This document shows, in pieces, positions 1 to 12,894 of a stretch of 64,000 nt of DNA. The stretch covers positions 1 to 64,000 of the forward strand of contig JPHH03000076.1 in the NCBI GenBank assembly GCA_000750105.3, given 5' to 3'. The position numbers were made by a program, and so were the translations under genes. This stretch comes from Tolypocladium sp. Sup5 PDA-1 (taxonomy: Eukaryota > Ascomycota > Sordariomycetes > Hypocreales > Ophiocordycipitaceae). The notes under the pieces were generated by a model that was not told where the DNA came from, did no database searches, and saw only the letters and a list, made by a program, of their open reading frames with translations. Every line of letters starts with the position of its first letter. The first letter of the stretch is position 1.

Positions 1-1024
1 AAATGCGCGTCAACAGGGAGAGGCGGGCCATCTGCATCGGCTGGGTCGGCGGGGGGGGGGGGGGGGGGGCCCCGCGGGGGGGGGGGGGGGGGGGGGGGGG
101 AGGAGGAGGGTGCAGCCTTGGGGATTTACGTGGTTGGTCTTACACTGGACCCTCGTGGAATTAATTGACGGCGGCCTGGAATCCTCCTGGGGCGACACGA
201 ACTTATCTAATCGCCAAGCCAGCCCATTCATCATCAGTTATACGAGCTTTCCTTCCCACACCCACCACCTCTTGTGCATGGAAAGTCCGGGGCAGCCATG
301 CAACGCTGACGCGCTAATAATAGAAACGATCGCTTTCTTCTTTGGCCCATCCTTTTGTGTACAGTTACGAAGTTCACAGCCACTCTGTTGTCTTGGTGGC
401 TGGCTGCGCTTCAGTGGCTCACGCGACACACATTCCATGATTCCACCAACACGAGGCAACTGGATCACCAAGGTAGGCCTACTTGCTCATTGACTCTGGT
501 TACAGTCAAAGCCATGCATCATCGTAGGTAGGTATGAATTAGCCAATTTCTATAGTCACGCCCACTGCCATCATCTGCACATGACCTACACAGCCAACCA
601 GACAACACACGTCGAGGGGTATAACACATCAACCAAACGCTTGCTGATTGGTATCAAACATCAAATCAGGGAGCACCCCCGTCCGGCTCGTACATCACAT
701 TCGTTGACGGGGATGCTCCAGGGAAGCAAGCCCATAGGCCAAGCGCTGCAAACGACGCAACAACATGCGGCCTGTCCGTCAACAGCAAATCCATCTCTTG
801 CGTAAGGGGGGTATCATATAAATATGTTCCCAGAACAAACACGCCAGGGCGTCCCTGAATGCCAGACCCAACGGGACACCCTTCTCTGCTGAGGCAAACA
901 ACAGCAGCAGCCTGATCACTGCCCAAACCATGGCGGTATCCCAAGACCAACAACAGCATCCGTGGTGGAAACAAGAGTCTGTCAAAACACGCTCGCTCGT
1001 AATACACGAAACTGTCGAATACCA
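1..1024. other. Gene-free left edge with poly-G tracts
   Basis: This is the region downstream of the 1.0-7.0 kb gene on the minus strand. It holds no convincing coding sequence. G-runs lie at 51-69 and 76-100, separated by a short C-rich interruption. Short open frames exist on both strands but have no recognisable protein character. The right part is probably 3' UTR and terminator of the neighbouring gene. Confidence 0.6.
51..100. repeat. Interrupted poly-G low-complexity tract
   Basis: A run of 19 G (51-69), a short CCCCGC-type interruption, then 25 G (76-100). The true length is uncertain, because such homopolymers are often mis-sized in assemblies. Confidence 0.9.
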
Positions 1025-4000
1025 TCACCCTGTAAGCTTCTTCCACCAGCTGCTTCGAGGGGTCGTGTCCATGAAGGCCGAGTTGCGGCGGCTGTGGTGA
1101 CGCTCGTCGCTCCCTTCCGAGGCACCAGTCCGTCTCTCTCTCTCGCGGTCGTCGCGTCTTCGTCGCCGTCGCTGGTCATCTGCTTCATCTGCTGCAACTT
1201 CTCCGGGCGTGGCCCGACGCTTGGCTCGCCGAGCCTCGCGGCGTGCCTGCTCTTCATCATCCGGAGGTGGCGGTGCGTCTGAGTGATCCTTCACCCACGA
1301 CGAGGTCCCGGAGTGCGGCCAGGTCGGCCCCTGCTTGCTTTCGCGCCGACGATCCTTGTGCGGGTAGACTTGTTCGTCTCCCGACGGCTCACCATGCCGC
1401 CGGCTGCTCCTCCGCTTCTGGCTGTCGCCGACTTCCGCGGCTTTGGCGGCGCGTCGTGCCTCTCGTCTCCGACGCCGTTCGGCCTCGTCCTCGGATGGAT
1501 CATTATGCTGAGATCGGCGTCGGTCCTGCTTGGCAGCTCCGCGTGCCTCCTCTCTCTCGGCAGCAACGGCGGCAGCTTCCCTGTCCTTGCGCATACGGCG
1601 CCGCTCCGCTCTCCGGGCCTCTCGATCCTCCATGGCACGACGTTCGTCTTCTTCGCGTTGGCGGGCGGCGCGTTTCTCAGCTCGGCGAGCTTCCTTTGCT
1701 GCGTCGAGCCTGCGTGCCTCGTCGTCGTCATCGCGCTTCCGACGTCGGTCACGTCGAGCGTCGTCCTTCGAGCGACGCGATTCCTCGCTGGCCTTCTCAG
1801 CCGCATCCCGGTCGCTTCGCCTTGACTTGCGTGCGGATGCGCGAGCCTCCCGGTCAGTGTCGCCGGGCCCCGCGTCGGTGTCGAGATTGGCGTCGACTCT
1901 GGCCGACTTCGGGGTCATGAGTCCGCTGAAGAGGCCGGCGAAACCTGCCTTCTTCGACGCCGGCGCACCGCGCTTCAAGGGGGTCTCGGACGGGCCTCCG
2001 GCATCAACCATGACGATGTCGTCGTCTTGTGACCTCTTGGACCGTCGCTTCTCTCGTTTGGGAGGAGGGGCATCGGGATCGAGCGCGCCGACCATGACAA
2101 TGTCATCGTCGTCCGGCGGCGTCGCCTTACGCGACTTTTTCTTGCTGCTCGATTTGTCGACGCCCAGGATCTTGGCGGCCTTTGATGACATCTCTGGCAT
2201 GGGTTCTGGAGGAGGAGAGGCCAAGCCGTGCGCGTCAACCGAGTAGCGGCGCGAGGACTTGCCACTCGCACTCGTCCTTCTGTCCCGCGTCGACATGGAT
2301 CTGGAAATGGGCGGAGTGCTGAACATGCCGGACAATCGGGGCTTGCCCGGCGTCTTGTCAGTCTTGTCTGCACGCTCTGCCTTGTCGGAGCCCGAGTCTT
2401 TCGACGACGTCTTCTCTGCGGACCGCTTGGACGACGACTTCTCCGACGGCTTGTCGGACTTTGACTTTGACGACTTCTTCTCCTCCTTGCGCGGTGCCGC
2501 CTGGTTCCACCGCGCCCAAGACGCCGCGTCGTCCTTGATCTTGGGCCTTTCTTTCTTCGACGGCTTGGGCTCGGGAGGAGGCGTCAAAGGTGCGTCGGGG
2601 ACAGGTGGAGGCGGCGGAGGCGGCGGTGGCGGCGCGTCGTCTGCGGCAGACCTCGCCTTGCTCTTCTTGCTCTTCTTGGACTTGTCCTTTGGTGTCATGT
2701 CAACGATGCCGACTATCTCATCCTCGTCGTCGTCTGCGGGGAAGCTTCCAGGCAATTCCGAGGACTTTTGGCTCTTCTTGGACGCGATGTAGAGTTCGGC
2801 CTCGTCGACGTCCTTGCTCTTCTTCTTGGAGCTAGACTTGGCGCTCTTCTTATCCTCTTTGGGTGGTGTTGGTGCCAGCGGTGGTGGCGGTGGATCGGGG
2901 TCTGCTGGTGCGTCCTGCGCCGCCTCAAAGGTCTTGAGCTTGTCAGCGATTTTGCCTCCCACAGGCTTCCGCGTCGTCGCCTTCATTGAGACACCCTCAT
3001 TTGCCTTGGAGAAGGGTGTCGTGTCCTTGCCGTCGACGGCATCTTCCAGAACTGCGGCATGAGTCAGCAATCCAATTTCGGCTCGATCCGAGAGATTGGG
3101 ACGGAAGCATGGCTTGGGGGCTGGGGAAGGCTGGGGAAATGCTGGGGTAGCGCCGTAGCGTCGTCATACGGCTCCTGGGGCCACGCACCTTTCTTGTTGG
3201 ACTTTTTGGGGCCGCCACTAATCCCCCAGAAGCTGAAGGCGTCGTTGGCTGGCTTGTCGTTGGCCGACAGCAGCTCCTCCACCTCCTCCGGAGTGAGCTC
3301 CGGCTCCGGCTCCGGCTCCGGGGCAGGTTCCTCCGGCGCGGGATCGGGGTCCTTGGACTTCTTCGACTTCTTCTTGTCCTTCTCTTTCTTCTCCCTCTCC
3401 CTCTCCTTTTCCTTCTCCCTCTCCTTCTCCTCCTCCCTCTCCCTCTCCCTTTCCTTCTCCCTTTCCTTTTCCTTCTCCTTCTCCTTGGACTTGGAGCTCT
3501 TCTTGGATTTCTTGGCTGCCTCGGCTTCCTCAGCCTCTCGTTGGGCCGCCTCCTCCGCGTCCCGGGCAGCTTGTTCCTCTGCTTCGCGAGCGGCCTGCTC
3601 TTCAGCCTCCTTGGCAGCCAGTTCCGCATCGACGGCGGCCTGCTCCTCGGCGCGCTTCCCCACACTCTCGGTCAGGCGGTTGAACTTCTCAGTGTCCTTC
3701 TTGGTCAACTTGCCCTTCTTGAGCTTCTTCTCTGTCAGCGCAGCGAGCTCCTCCTCCTCTTGAGCGATAGCAGCGGCCTCGGCCTCGACGCGAGCCAATT
3801 CTTCTTCCTCTTGACGAATCTTTTCTTCAGCCTCGCGCGCAGCTTGCTCTTCCGCCTCTCGCTCTTCCGCCTCCTTCGCCTCCTGCTCGAGCCTCTCCTT
3901 CTCGGCCTTCTCGGCCTTCTTCTTCTCCTTTTCGAGCTTCTTGAGTTCTTTCTCGCTCAACTTGGGCTCCTTCTCCTTCTCCTTCTTCAACTTTTCCTTT

Positions 4001-5162
4001 TCCTTTTCCTTCTCTGCTTCCTTATCCTTGGACTTGGATTTCGACTTGGACGTAGAAGGCTCATCCCACGAGGCAGCTTCGGGTTCTGGTTCTCCTGTTT
4101 GATCTTCAGGCTCAGTAAGGTCCATAGAAGGGGGTGTGGGGGCGGGGGGAGGTGGATCAGCCAAGGACTCTTTGCCAGATTTGGACTTCTTCGAGGTCGA
4201 AGCCCAAGCCCAGTCGTCGTTATCGACCTTGCTGTCCTTGGTCTCCTCTACAGCGTCGGGTTGGACTGTCTCACCGGTAATCTCGTCCAGAACTTCCACA
4301 GGTTCGTTCTTGGACTTATCCTTCTTCTTCTTGGTGACCGTGCCCCAGAAGTCGTCGGCGGGTTCCTCGATGCTGTCCGGTTTCCAGGAGGAGTCAGCCG
4401 TCCCTTTCTTCTTCTTGTCCTTTTTGCCGGTTCCCCAGGAGCTAAAGAAATCGTCGTCGCCGGTAGCCTCGATGGAGTCCTTGGGGGCCTCATCCGTGGA
4501 TTTCTTGTCTTCCTGCTCGTCGAGAGCGATCAGGTCGGCGCCTTTCTTCTTCTTCTTGTCCTTCTTGCCAGCGGCACCCCAGGTATCCCAGAGGTCATCC
4601 TTGGCCTCTTCTACCTTGGTCTCGGGCTCCTCGGCGGGCGGGTCATCGAAGATGGAGTTCTTCTTCTTCTTCTTGTCTTTCTTGGACGTCGAGAGACTGC
4701 CCCAGATGTCGTCCTCCTCCTTCTTCTCCTCCTTGACAAGCTTGACCTCCTCTTCTTTTGTATCGTCGCCCAGGTCAGCGAAGAGGGAGGCCTTCTTCTT
4801 CTTGTCCTTCTTGGCACCCCCGCCCCAGATATCCCAGGTATCATCGGCTGGTTTGCTTGCTTCAGCGGGAGGTTCGGGTGGAGGCGACTCCTCCTTGACT
4901 TCTTCGACGACGCCTTTCTTCTTCTTCTTGTCCTTCTTTGTTCCGAAGCTGCCCCAGTAATCGTCGTCTTCCTTCTTCTCGGGTTCAGGCTCCTCTGCGG
5001 GCGGGTCAGGGACAGGTTCTGGCTCCGGTTCCGGCGGCGGTGGCGGGGGCAACTCTTCGACAACACCCTTCTTCTTCTTCTTTTTGTCTTTCTTGGATGT
5101 CGCTGTCGAAAAGCTGCCCCAGAGGTCGTCCTCCTTCTTTTCAGGCTCCTTTTCAGGCTCCT

Positions 5163-5202
<40 letters not shown>

Positions 5203-6975
5203 CGGATCTTTGCCCTTCTTTTTCTTGCTTTTCTTGCCCGTTGCCACGGTTCCCCAGATGTCGTCCACTTCTTCCTTTTCCTTGACTGGCTCTTCTGGTG
5301 GAGGTTCAGGGGCAGCAGGTTCAGGCTCTGGCGTTGGTTCCGGTTCATCCCAGATCGAAGCCTTCTTCTTCTTCTTGTCCTTCTTGGACGTCTTGGCGGG
5401 GATCCCCCAGATGTCATCATCCTTCTTCTCCGGTTCTGGCTCGGGGTCCTTCGGCGGTTCGGGAGCCGGCTCCGGAATTGGTTCCGGCTCGGGTTCGGCA
5501 ACCTTGTTCTTGCTCTTCTTGCCTTTCTTGGTTGCCGCTGTCGCCCAGAAGTCATCAGGTTCAGGTTCAGGTTCAGCTGGGGCAGGAGACGGAGGATCAG
5601 GAGCGGGCGGGTCGTCAAGGATGCCGTTCTTCTTCTTTTTCTTGTCCTTCTTCGAAGTACCCCAGGTATCCCAGGCGTCGTCTGCCTCTTCCTTCTTCTC
5701 CGGCTCCGGTTCTGGCTTGGGCTGCTCTACAGGCTCTTCGACGATCGCCATGGCACCCTTCTTTTTCTTCTTGCCCTTTGCAGTAACCGGAGCAAACCAG
5801 TCATCTTCTGGAGGCGCTGCCGGAGCGGCAGGTTCAGGCTCTGGGACGGGTTCAGGCTCAGGCTCAGGCTCAGGCTCAGGATCATTCTTCTTGCCCTTCT
5901 TCTTGGAAGAGGTGTTCCAGCCCCAAGGGTCAGCGGCATCCGGGGTATCAGCAACCGGGTCCTTGGTCTCCTCTGTGGCGTCTGTGCCCCAGATGTTGCT
6001 CTTCTTCTTCTTGTCCTTTTTGGAGGCAATGGTGAAGCCGAAACCGTCCTCCTTGGGCTCAGTGCTAGCCTCTGGGGGCTCCTCGGTTTCGTCGAGGGCA
6101 TCAAAGGTAAAGGTAGTTTTGTTCTTCTTCTTGGGCTTCGCGCGGTTCATGCTCCAAGGGTTCGAGTCGATTTCCTCCTTTTTGCCACCAGCATCGGCAC
6201 CGGCACCGGCATCGCCATTGCCCTCTGCGCCGTTGCCTCCTCCACCGCCGGACCAGTCCCAAGTGTTGCCACCAGTGTTCCATTTTGTGCCCCAGCTTCC
6301 AAAGGAATTTTTGGAATCTGATGCGCCAAAATTGATGTCAACCTTGCCTGAATCGTCGCCCAGTTTGATCTCGTCGAATGCATCGCCGCCGAAATCAGCG
6401 GTAGGTATGGTCGGCGCAGCGTCCGGCTCGGGATCGGCAGTGGCTTTCTTGCCCTTCTTCTTCTTACCCTTGGCGGTTGTGAAGCTTGCCCATTCATCCT
6501 CCGGATGCGGATCACCCGCTGCGTCCTTGTCGTTGTCCTTGTCCTTGTCGCCATCGCCGCCATCGCCGCCATCGCCGCCGCCGCCATTCGCATCACCGGC
6601 TCCAGCGTTCCCGCCGTCACCCGCGTCGCCGCCAGCATCACCGCCGCCGCCGCCGCCACCGCCCTGGTCTCCGCCGTTGCCATTGGCGTCGTCGCCCTCT
6701 TTCTTTTCTCCGTCGCCCTCATCAGACCACTTGTTTGCAGCAGCAGCAGCCTTCTTCTTCTTCTTGGCCACGTTGATAATGCCTTCCAAGGAGCTCCAGT
6801 CTACTGAAGCATCAAGGGCCGGGTCCCGGAACAGATCGCTCCCAGAACGAGAGCGCTCTCGCTCGGATGTAGCAGACGCCGGTAAAACAAGGTGGTGAGT
6901 TGAGTCTGGCAATCGCTGGTGTGCAGACGCATCGGGCTCACTGGGATTTGTAACCTGGTCGTATTCGTGCGACAT
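1025..6975 (-). CDS. Large WG/lysine-repeat low-complexity protein, function unknown
   Basis: Two exons (6975-3189 and 3051-1025) join into 1,937 residues. The 137-nt intron has donor GTGCGT, branch GCTGAC and acceptor GCAG, and the frame is kept. I do not recognise a named family. After a Gly/Asp-rich N-terminus come about 18 modules, each an acidic stretch, then a Trp (usually DDxWG), then a lysine cluster such as KKDKKKKK, separated by Pro/Glu-rich linkers. There are 14 WG dipeptides between about residues 227 and 1255. Next comes a long Glu/Lys/Arg/Ala helix-like segment (DNA about 3350-4030). Exon 2 encodes a Ser/Arg/Lys-rich tail with three short hydrophobic patches in acidic context (IVGIV, IVMV, IVMV) that resemble SUMO-interaction motifs. 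No catalytic domain is visible, and most of the chain should be disordered. A nuclear or nucleic-acid-associated scaffold is inference only. The start at 6975 is the first ATG of the open frame. Confidence 0.85.
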
Positions 6976-8847
6976 CCCGTAGGCGGCTGGTAGACGACGT
7001 GACCATCTTGGGGAGCAGTCTGGAACCCACAGGGGCTGGCCGGCTCGCGATGGAGGCGGCGTCGAAGGCGCGAAGGTCTATTAGATCATAAGGTTAGAAT
7101 ACAAAGTCTAATTCATCAAGAGTACTATGACCGGCCCGTCTCCGCAAACGCGAGCTTGACCCCGCCCTCGCACCGACGGGCCGTTGAAGCCCTACAGAGC
7201 GCGGAGGCGGTTTAAGTTCAAGGTCAAAGAGATGGCGTTGTCGGCATGCAAGCCAGCGAGGGCTTGGATTGCCGGTGCACCTGACGTGGGCTACGGAAAG
7301 GTGCGTGTAGGGTCGGCACATACCTGCGCATTTCGTCTATCAACGACCCATGCGACGGAGATGAGGCTCAGCTGAGCCCGCAGCGAAGGCTCATCCCACC
7401 CAGTCGTCGAGGAGCGGATTTTTGGGCAGCCGGGACCGCTTCCGCTCCAGCTTGCGGTGGACGCCAAAACCTCGGCCGCGGCCATTATGGAAGTTGGAGC
7501 TCGTGTGGACGCAGGCTGACGACGTCACAGTCATGGAAGCTGCCGGTTCGGGGCTCTGGAGCCGAAGAGGGGAGCGGAATCGTGTAGTTCTGGGTCGGAT
7601 AGAGGAGAGGCGAGTCGCGGCGTCGGGTCGAGTCGGGAGGATCAGGCCGCGATGCCGTGAGCGGATGACTGTTGTTGGGCGTATTCGAGGAAGGGCGCGT
7701 GCGATCGAGTTGCGTAGGTAGCGATGGGACGCTTGCTGGTCAACGGATAGCGGCAGGACAAGGGGAAAAGGCCAAGTCCGAAGTCGAGGGCGCAAGCAGA
7801 GCAGAGCAGGGAGCGGGAAGGCCGAGCTAGAGCTTGCGAGGGTTGGATAAGATAGCGCAGACCAGGGGAGCGGGAGCTCGATCCGATCGATGGTGCGTCT
7901 CAATCCTCACTGCCTCTGCCTTTGTACCACCGCGATCTGCTTGTTTGCCTTCAGGGTCTGTTTCGTTTCGGTCGCGGCGGGGAATCGCGCGCCGCTGCGA
8001 CTAATAAGAGCGCCTCAACAGTGCGGAGCTCAGAAACGAGAGGGTGAGGTGAAGGCGAGGTGAAGGCGACGGCGCAGTCGAGGAACCTGGCCGTTCTAAA
8101 CCGCGGCAAAAATCAGGCACAACCGCCCCCGATACGTGAGAGCATGTGCGTGTGAATGGCGCAAACTCGTCCTCGGCGAGCTGAGGCGGAAAAGGGTAAA
8201 AAAAAATTGCTGCCGCCGCCGGGGGAGGACAGGCGGTGATGGGCCAAAAGAGCACACGAGGGGAACCAATGGCGCCGCTGCCCTTGCTTGGATCGTCCGA
8301 CCCGAGGCGAATGTATCAGTGTCGCACCAAGGGGGATCCTTCACGCCGCGAGGTGACTGGCTGGCTGAGGGTATTGGATTAGATCAAACACACGGCGAGC
8401 AGCCAAACGGGCGATGCTGGCGGGCATGAACACACGCGCCGCACACCAACTCTTTCTTCCTGCACAGGCCCCGGGAGCAGGGCTGCTTGCAGGAGCGCAT
8501 ATGACGATGAGCAGAGAGGGCTGGGACTGCAAGGAATAAGAAAGGATACAAGAGAGCACGACGGCCGTGGTCGCGTACGGAGGTATTATTTGCAGCGTGG
8601 TGATGACTGGGCAGCGAGATGTCTTGTACCGATACCGTACCGACACCCATGGGGCAAGCGTCCAGCGGTCCAGCGGGCAACGAGCAAGAACGCCCGAAAA
8701 AAATGGCTGGGGGTGGGCAGAGCGGGGCCTCAGCGGGGAGAAACCGCGACCCATTGGGCCTTACCGTCACCAGACCCCGTCGGCTGGGCCAAGATGGTGT
8801 GGCCGACGTTACCACGATGAACTCTTGACCCCTACGGATACGGATAT

Positions 8848-8864
8848 GGATGGATGGATGGATG
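8848..8864. repeat. GGAT/GATG tetranucleotide microsatellite
   Basis: About four copies of the tetranucleotide GGAT in intergenic DNA. Confidence 0.8.
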
Positions 8865-9458
8865 AGCATCTGATGCGCGCGCCTTGTGACCCGATAACCG
8901 CGCCTCCGTGTCCGTATGTACAGTAGCATCTCATCAAGCTGACCAACAGGCTCGATGGGGAGTCTCCCGTTATAGAGACATGGAGAGAGTGCGTGAACGG
9001 GTGTTGGCCGACTTACACGGACGTCCGCCGTTGGGGCTGAATTCTGTGCGAGTAACAACTAGCAACCCATCCCTCCATCCATCCCACCTTGGACGTACAC
9101 ACAGAGCATGACTGTATCGGCCAGGATGCGTTTCCTCCCCCCCCCTGCCTTCCCGAGTCGGCCTTTGACTTGGCGTTTCTCGCCTGGAACGGGATGTGCA
9201 GTGATGCGCGCCAGCACCAGATCTCCGTCCCTACCTATGCTTTGTATGCGGCCATGGCAGGATGACATCCTGCGTTTCACGAGCTGAGACACTCCCGCCT
9301 CCCCTCGGTCCGGAAGCAGCAATTACAAGTTGCCTGCCCGTGTGTCATATCGCGTACCCTAGTCTGTAGTCCGGAGTGCGAGCCCTTATCCGAGCGCCGC
9401 CTCATTTCCTCTCGGCACAGGAATCGAGCCCTCGAGACGTCGTCTTGCGCGCTCTGTC

Positions 9459-9488
9459 GATGTTGATGTTGATGTTGATGGTGATGTT
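9459..9488. repeat. Hexanucleotide GATGTT repeat
   Basis: About four to five near-perfect copies of a GATGTT unit in the gene-free stretch. Confidence 0.8.
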
Positions 9489-10239
9489 GCGCCGTTTCAA
9501 ACTCAAACGCGCACAGCACCGCGCCGCACGTACACCTGCATGCATCGGCCTTTTCTCGACGCAAACCCACGCCAGAAGCACGCGTCGTCCCGCCGTGGAG
9601 CACCTACTCGTACGTACACTACGTCGCACCACCAGCCCAGCGTCCATCCGCCGCCAAGTGAGGTACCGATACATGCGCCGCTGGGCAGCCATGCACCGGG
9701 CGCGCAGGTATCTGGCTAGGCCGCTGGCAACAGGTGCAGCCCGTCCCGTGCAAAAGCGCAAATGCTGGAGCCGCCATCGGGAACTAAAAACGCGATGGTG
9801 GCGCTTCGACCAACCAGCCGCCGCCGTGGCTGGAAGCGGCATCGTCGACTCTGCTCACCGCCTCGAGCGTCGGGTTCGGATGGGATGCTCTGCCAGCCTG
9901 GAAAAGGCCGCAAGTTTTTTTCCGTCTCCAGTCGTGACGCACGATTCTGTCACATCCCGGGATGGCCTTGTTGATGCTTCGTCGTCCGTATATCTGTCCT
10001 CTTCTTTTCGCTTCTACCACGAGGTCTTTGTCCGGCGGTGATCCACCCAGTGTTGCGGTGTTGCCGGCTCTAGGTCGCTGCATTTGCAATCGTTGCATGT
10101 CGGGATCCTCCGAATTGCCTCGTCTGGCCCTGGCGGTCAGACCCAATGGCTGAGGCGACGTAAGGCTCGGGTCGCTGCTGTTCTTCGTAGGACGAGACAG
10201 ACACTTGTTGAGGTCTCTCGTGCGCCGTCGGGACATGTC

Positions 10240-10242
<3 letters not shown>

Positions 10243-10282
<40 letters not shown>

Positions 10283-10292
10283 GTCTGTCTGT
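10243..10292. repeat. (CTGT)n microsatellite
   Basis: About 12 copies of CTGT, with one GT interruption near 10281. A strong simple repeat, likely length-polymorphic. Confidence 0.95.
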
Positions 10293-12894
10293 CCGTTATC
10301 GCACGGCAGCGACCCAGCCCGCTGGACGCCAATCACACCCGCGCCAGCCGCGGACATGGGCGCTGGCCGTCGGAGAGGGGCGAGGAACCGTGCGGCACGC
10401 GACATCCCAAGTGACACCCTGCTGTGGTGCCCAGGAATCGCCAGCATACCTTGAGTACCTATCTCTCTGCGAAGCTGTCTCGCAGCAAGCCATGGTGACT
10501 GCGGCGTGCAAAGCACGGCCATCCATGCAGGCCACCTAGGCCAGCGACACAAACTGCAGGGTCCGCGGGCCGATGCCGTCAACGATGCGTAACCGTGCCT
10601 TTCCGAGAGAAGCTCCATGTGTCTCGACCCCTCCTCGGGCGGGCGGGGGACCGGGAATCGGAGAACGGGCAGCCACTACGGCCCTCCGTCCCGGAGGCAG
10701 CATGTATGGGGCCCAGCCACTCGGCCCGGACCCGGGTCTCAGCCCCGCTTACGGGCCCTCCGGCGACGGCCAATCTCCACTTTCCGGTCAACGTCACCTC
10801 CAACTGCGCAGCCACACTGCGAGCGCTACTGTCCTGCTTCGCCTCGATCACCATGGATCTAGTACCTGGGATTGGGTTCTCATGCATTAGGGATACCGCG
10901 GCACTCAGTCCTGCGAGACTTCTCGTTCGGGGCAGCATGCTCGTGACGGGGGATCAAGACTCCATTGAGAGGGAGACTTCACTTGAGCTTGTCTCGAAAA
11001 AAAAAATCGACCAGTTGGGTCTGCGAGGAACTTGATGAAAATTTTTCGTGGAAGACAACTTGCCTAAAAGTAGTGGTAGCACTTGGGACTCGTAGTCAAG
11101 CTGGCCTCGGTGCACGACTCTGGCAGACCTCATCGTAGACACTGTTGATTTTCACAACAACAGACAACGGTAACAATAACAGACAGCCATCAAAGACCAG
11201 AGTCTTACGAGTAGAGCTTTCCATCCCCAGAAGTCAGGGTGAGCCACTCGGACCGCCGTTCCTTATAGTCCGTACCCTCTCGTCCAATTTCACCCCCCCC
11301 TGACCCCCCATCAGCACTGCCGCCGCCATCTCCCGATCGGACACCTCGATTCATCCTCGCCGACAACCAACGTGACAAAGCGGCACCGTGCCAGCCCATA
11401 CCGTGTGGCTCAAGCACCGCTTGCCACGCGAACGAACCCCCCCCTCCCCCTACCATCACCTCAACGTCCGCGGAGTGTCCTTCCTCCACACCCATGCAGT
11501 TACCCCGGTGCGGTGGGGTGCGTCTGGTATTGCAGTTGACTATGTACGGTCCACCCGCCGTGCACCCTAGCTCTCCTCTCCATCACTTTCCCATACTCGT
11601 AGCTGGTACAGGCGTCGTCACCCGCATGGCAAGGCAGACTTTCGCCATGATCTTGAGACCGGGGTGGGAAGCTGCGAGCCAATCCTTCCCGGGCCGACGG
11701 GATAAGGGAGGGCGTACTCTGTACAACTCAGCAGGTTCACGACTATCCACAATGCCACAGTACCGAAACCGGGTCGCCAGCGCATATGCCGGAACCGCGT
11801 CACTCACCGTCTGACTCCCATCTCCACACCACAAGGACGCACGCACGCGAGGGTCCCCTGGAGGAGAATGTACGAGTATTGATTCTACGGATACAACGTG
11901 CACGTTCAGGGAGCATGGACAAGGGGCCAGGCCAACGTAAAGTCAAATCTCCGGCTATTGCCAACAAAGGTTCCCTGTAATGCAGAGCCCAAGCCATAGT
12001 CTGTCGATTTTCGCGCCAAGGCGTGTGGGTTCTCCATAGGGCTGGAGAATAGTTGTAGCAGTTGTGGTTGGCCCCCCTGTGGCGTGCACACCTATGTACG
12101 TGTCTTGGTGTGTCCATCCATGTCTCCGGCGGATTCGTGGCTACCTTCCCACAAGAGTTGTATGTTTCGAAAGCGGCCCCGCCTCCCAGTTTGTAATGTC
12201 GGTCTGGCGAGACAACCCCATCAAAGCTTCGGCCAAGGGTTGTTTGATGGTTTCCAAACCTCTTGTGATGAACGAAACGCGGTGTCAACCTATCAAGCTT
12301 CATGACTCTTGTCAAAATCTGTCACATCAGGGGGAAAACAGGGGTAGAGAGGCCTACGAGAGCGGGTCTAACGTGAAAAGAAAACATCAATCCAGTGTTT
12401 CTCATGACTCGTCCCGATGGCGACACGTTTGAGCCATCAATATTGGCTTGGCCTCGGTTTTTCCCTCACGAAGTATTTCCGCGAGCGAGGCAGTCTGATG
12501 ACGTGGCTAGGGGTGATCTTTGTCAAAAATCAGATTCAAGGCCCTTTGTGTGAAGGCTTGGTATCTAGCGCGCAAAACCTAGTCTATCCTCCGTTTTCAT
12601 CCTGCCGGAATTTGCCCATGAAATCAAACTGATGAACCAATCGCATGCTAGTCCTCGACCTCGTAAATCAAGTGTTCCCAACGATTCCGTAGTAGCTCCC
12701 CGGAACGTCATCGTGGTCTGTACATCCAAATCCTGGCTTGCAAGAAGTGATACTCTCGGCCAAGCAAGAGTGGTGACCCTATCAACCTAGCGCTGGCGCC
12801 TCCGGCGACAGGAGATTATTCAAAAAAGAGCATGAATAACAACAGACACGAAGGATAACAGAGCGGAACAGCGGAATGCCCTCGCGGACATCCC

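Larger units (their letters stand above)
6976..12894. other. 5.9 kb gene-free region between the WG-repeat gene and crz1
   Basis: This lies upstream of the WG-repeat gene and downstream of crz1. Open frames of up to about 225 codons occur on both strands, but their composition (Arg/Ser/Pro/Cys-rich, no domains, mutually overlapping) argues against coding. It contains several microsatellites. The part next to 6975 is presumably promoter and 5' UTR. No tRNA, rRNA or transposon ends were seen. Confidence 0.55.

Noticed and set aside
5084..6898. Long plus-strand open frame (over 600 codons) across the WG-repeat gene
   Set aside because: It is the antisense shadow of the lysine/glutamate-rich repeats: the Ser/Gly/Phe/Leu-rich translation mirrors GAG/AAG codons. 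The minus-strand gene has a clean start, a good intron and coherent modules.
8384..10041. Open frames of about 220 codons on both strands
   Set aside because: Overlapping frames, microsatellite content and no protein-family character.
10243..10292. Possible CRISPR-like repeat array
   Set aside because: A simple tetranucleotide repeat without spacers, in a eukaryotic genome.
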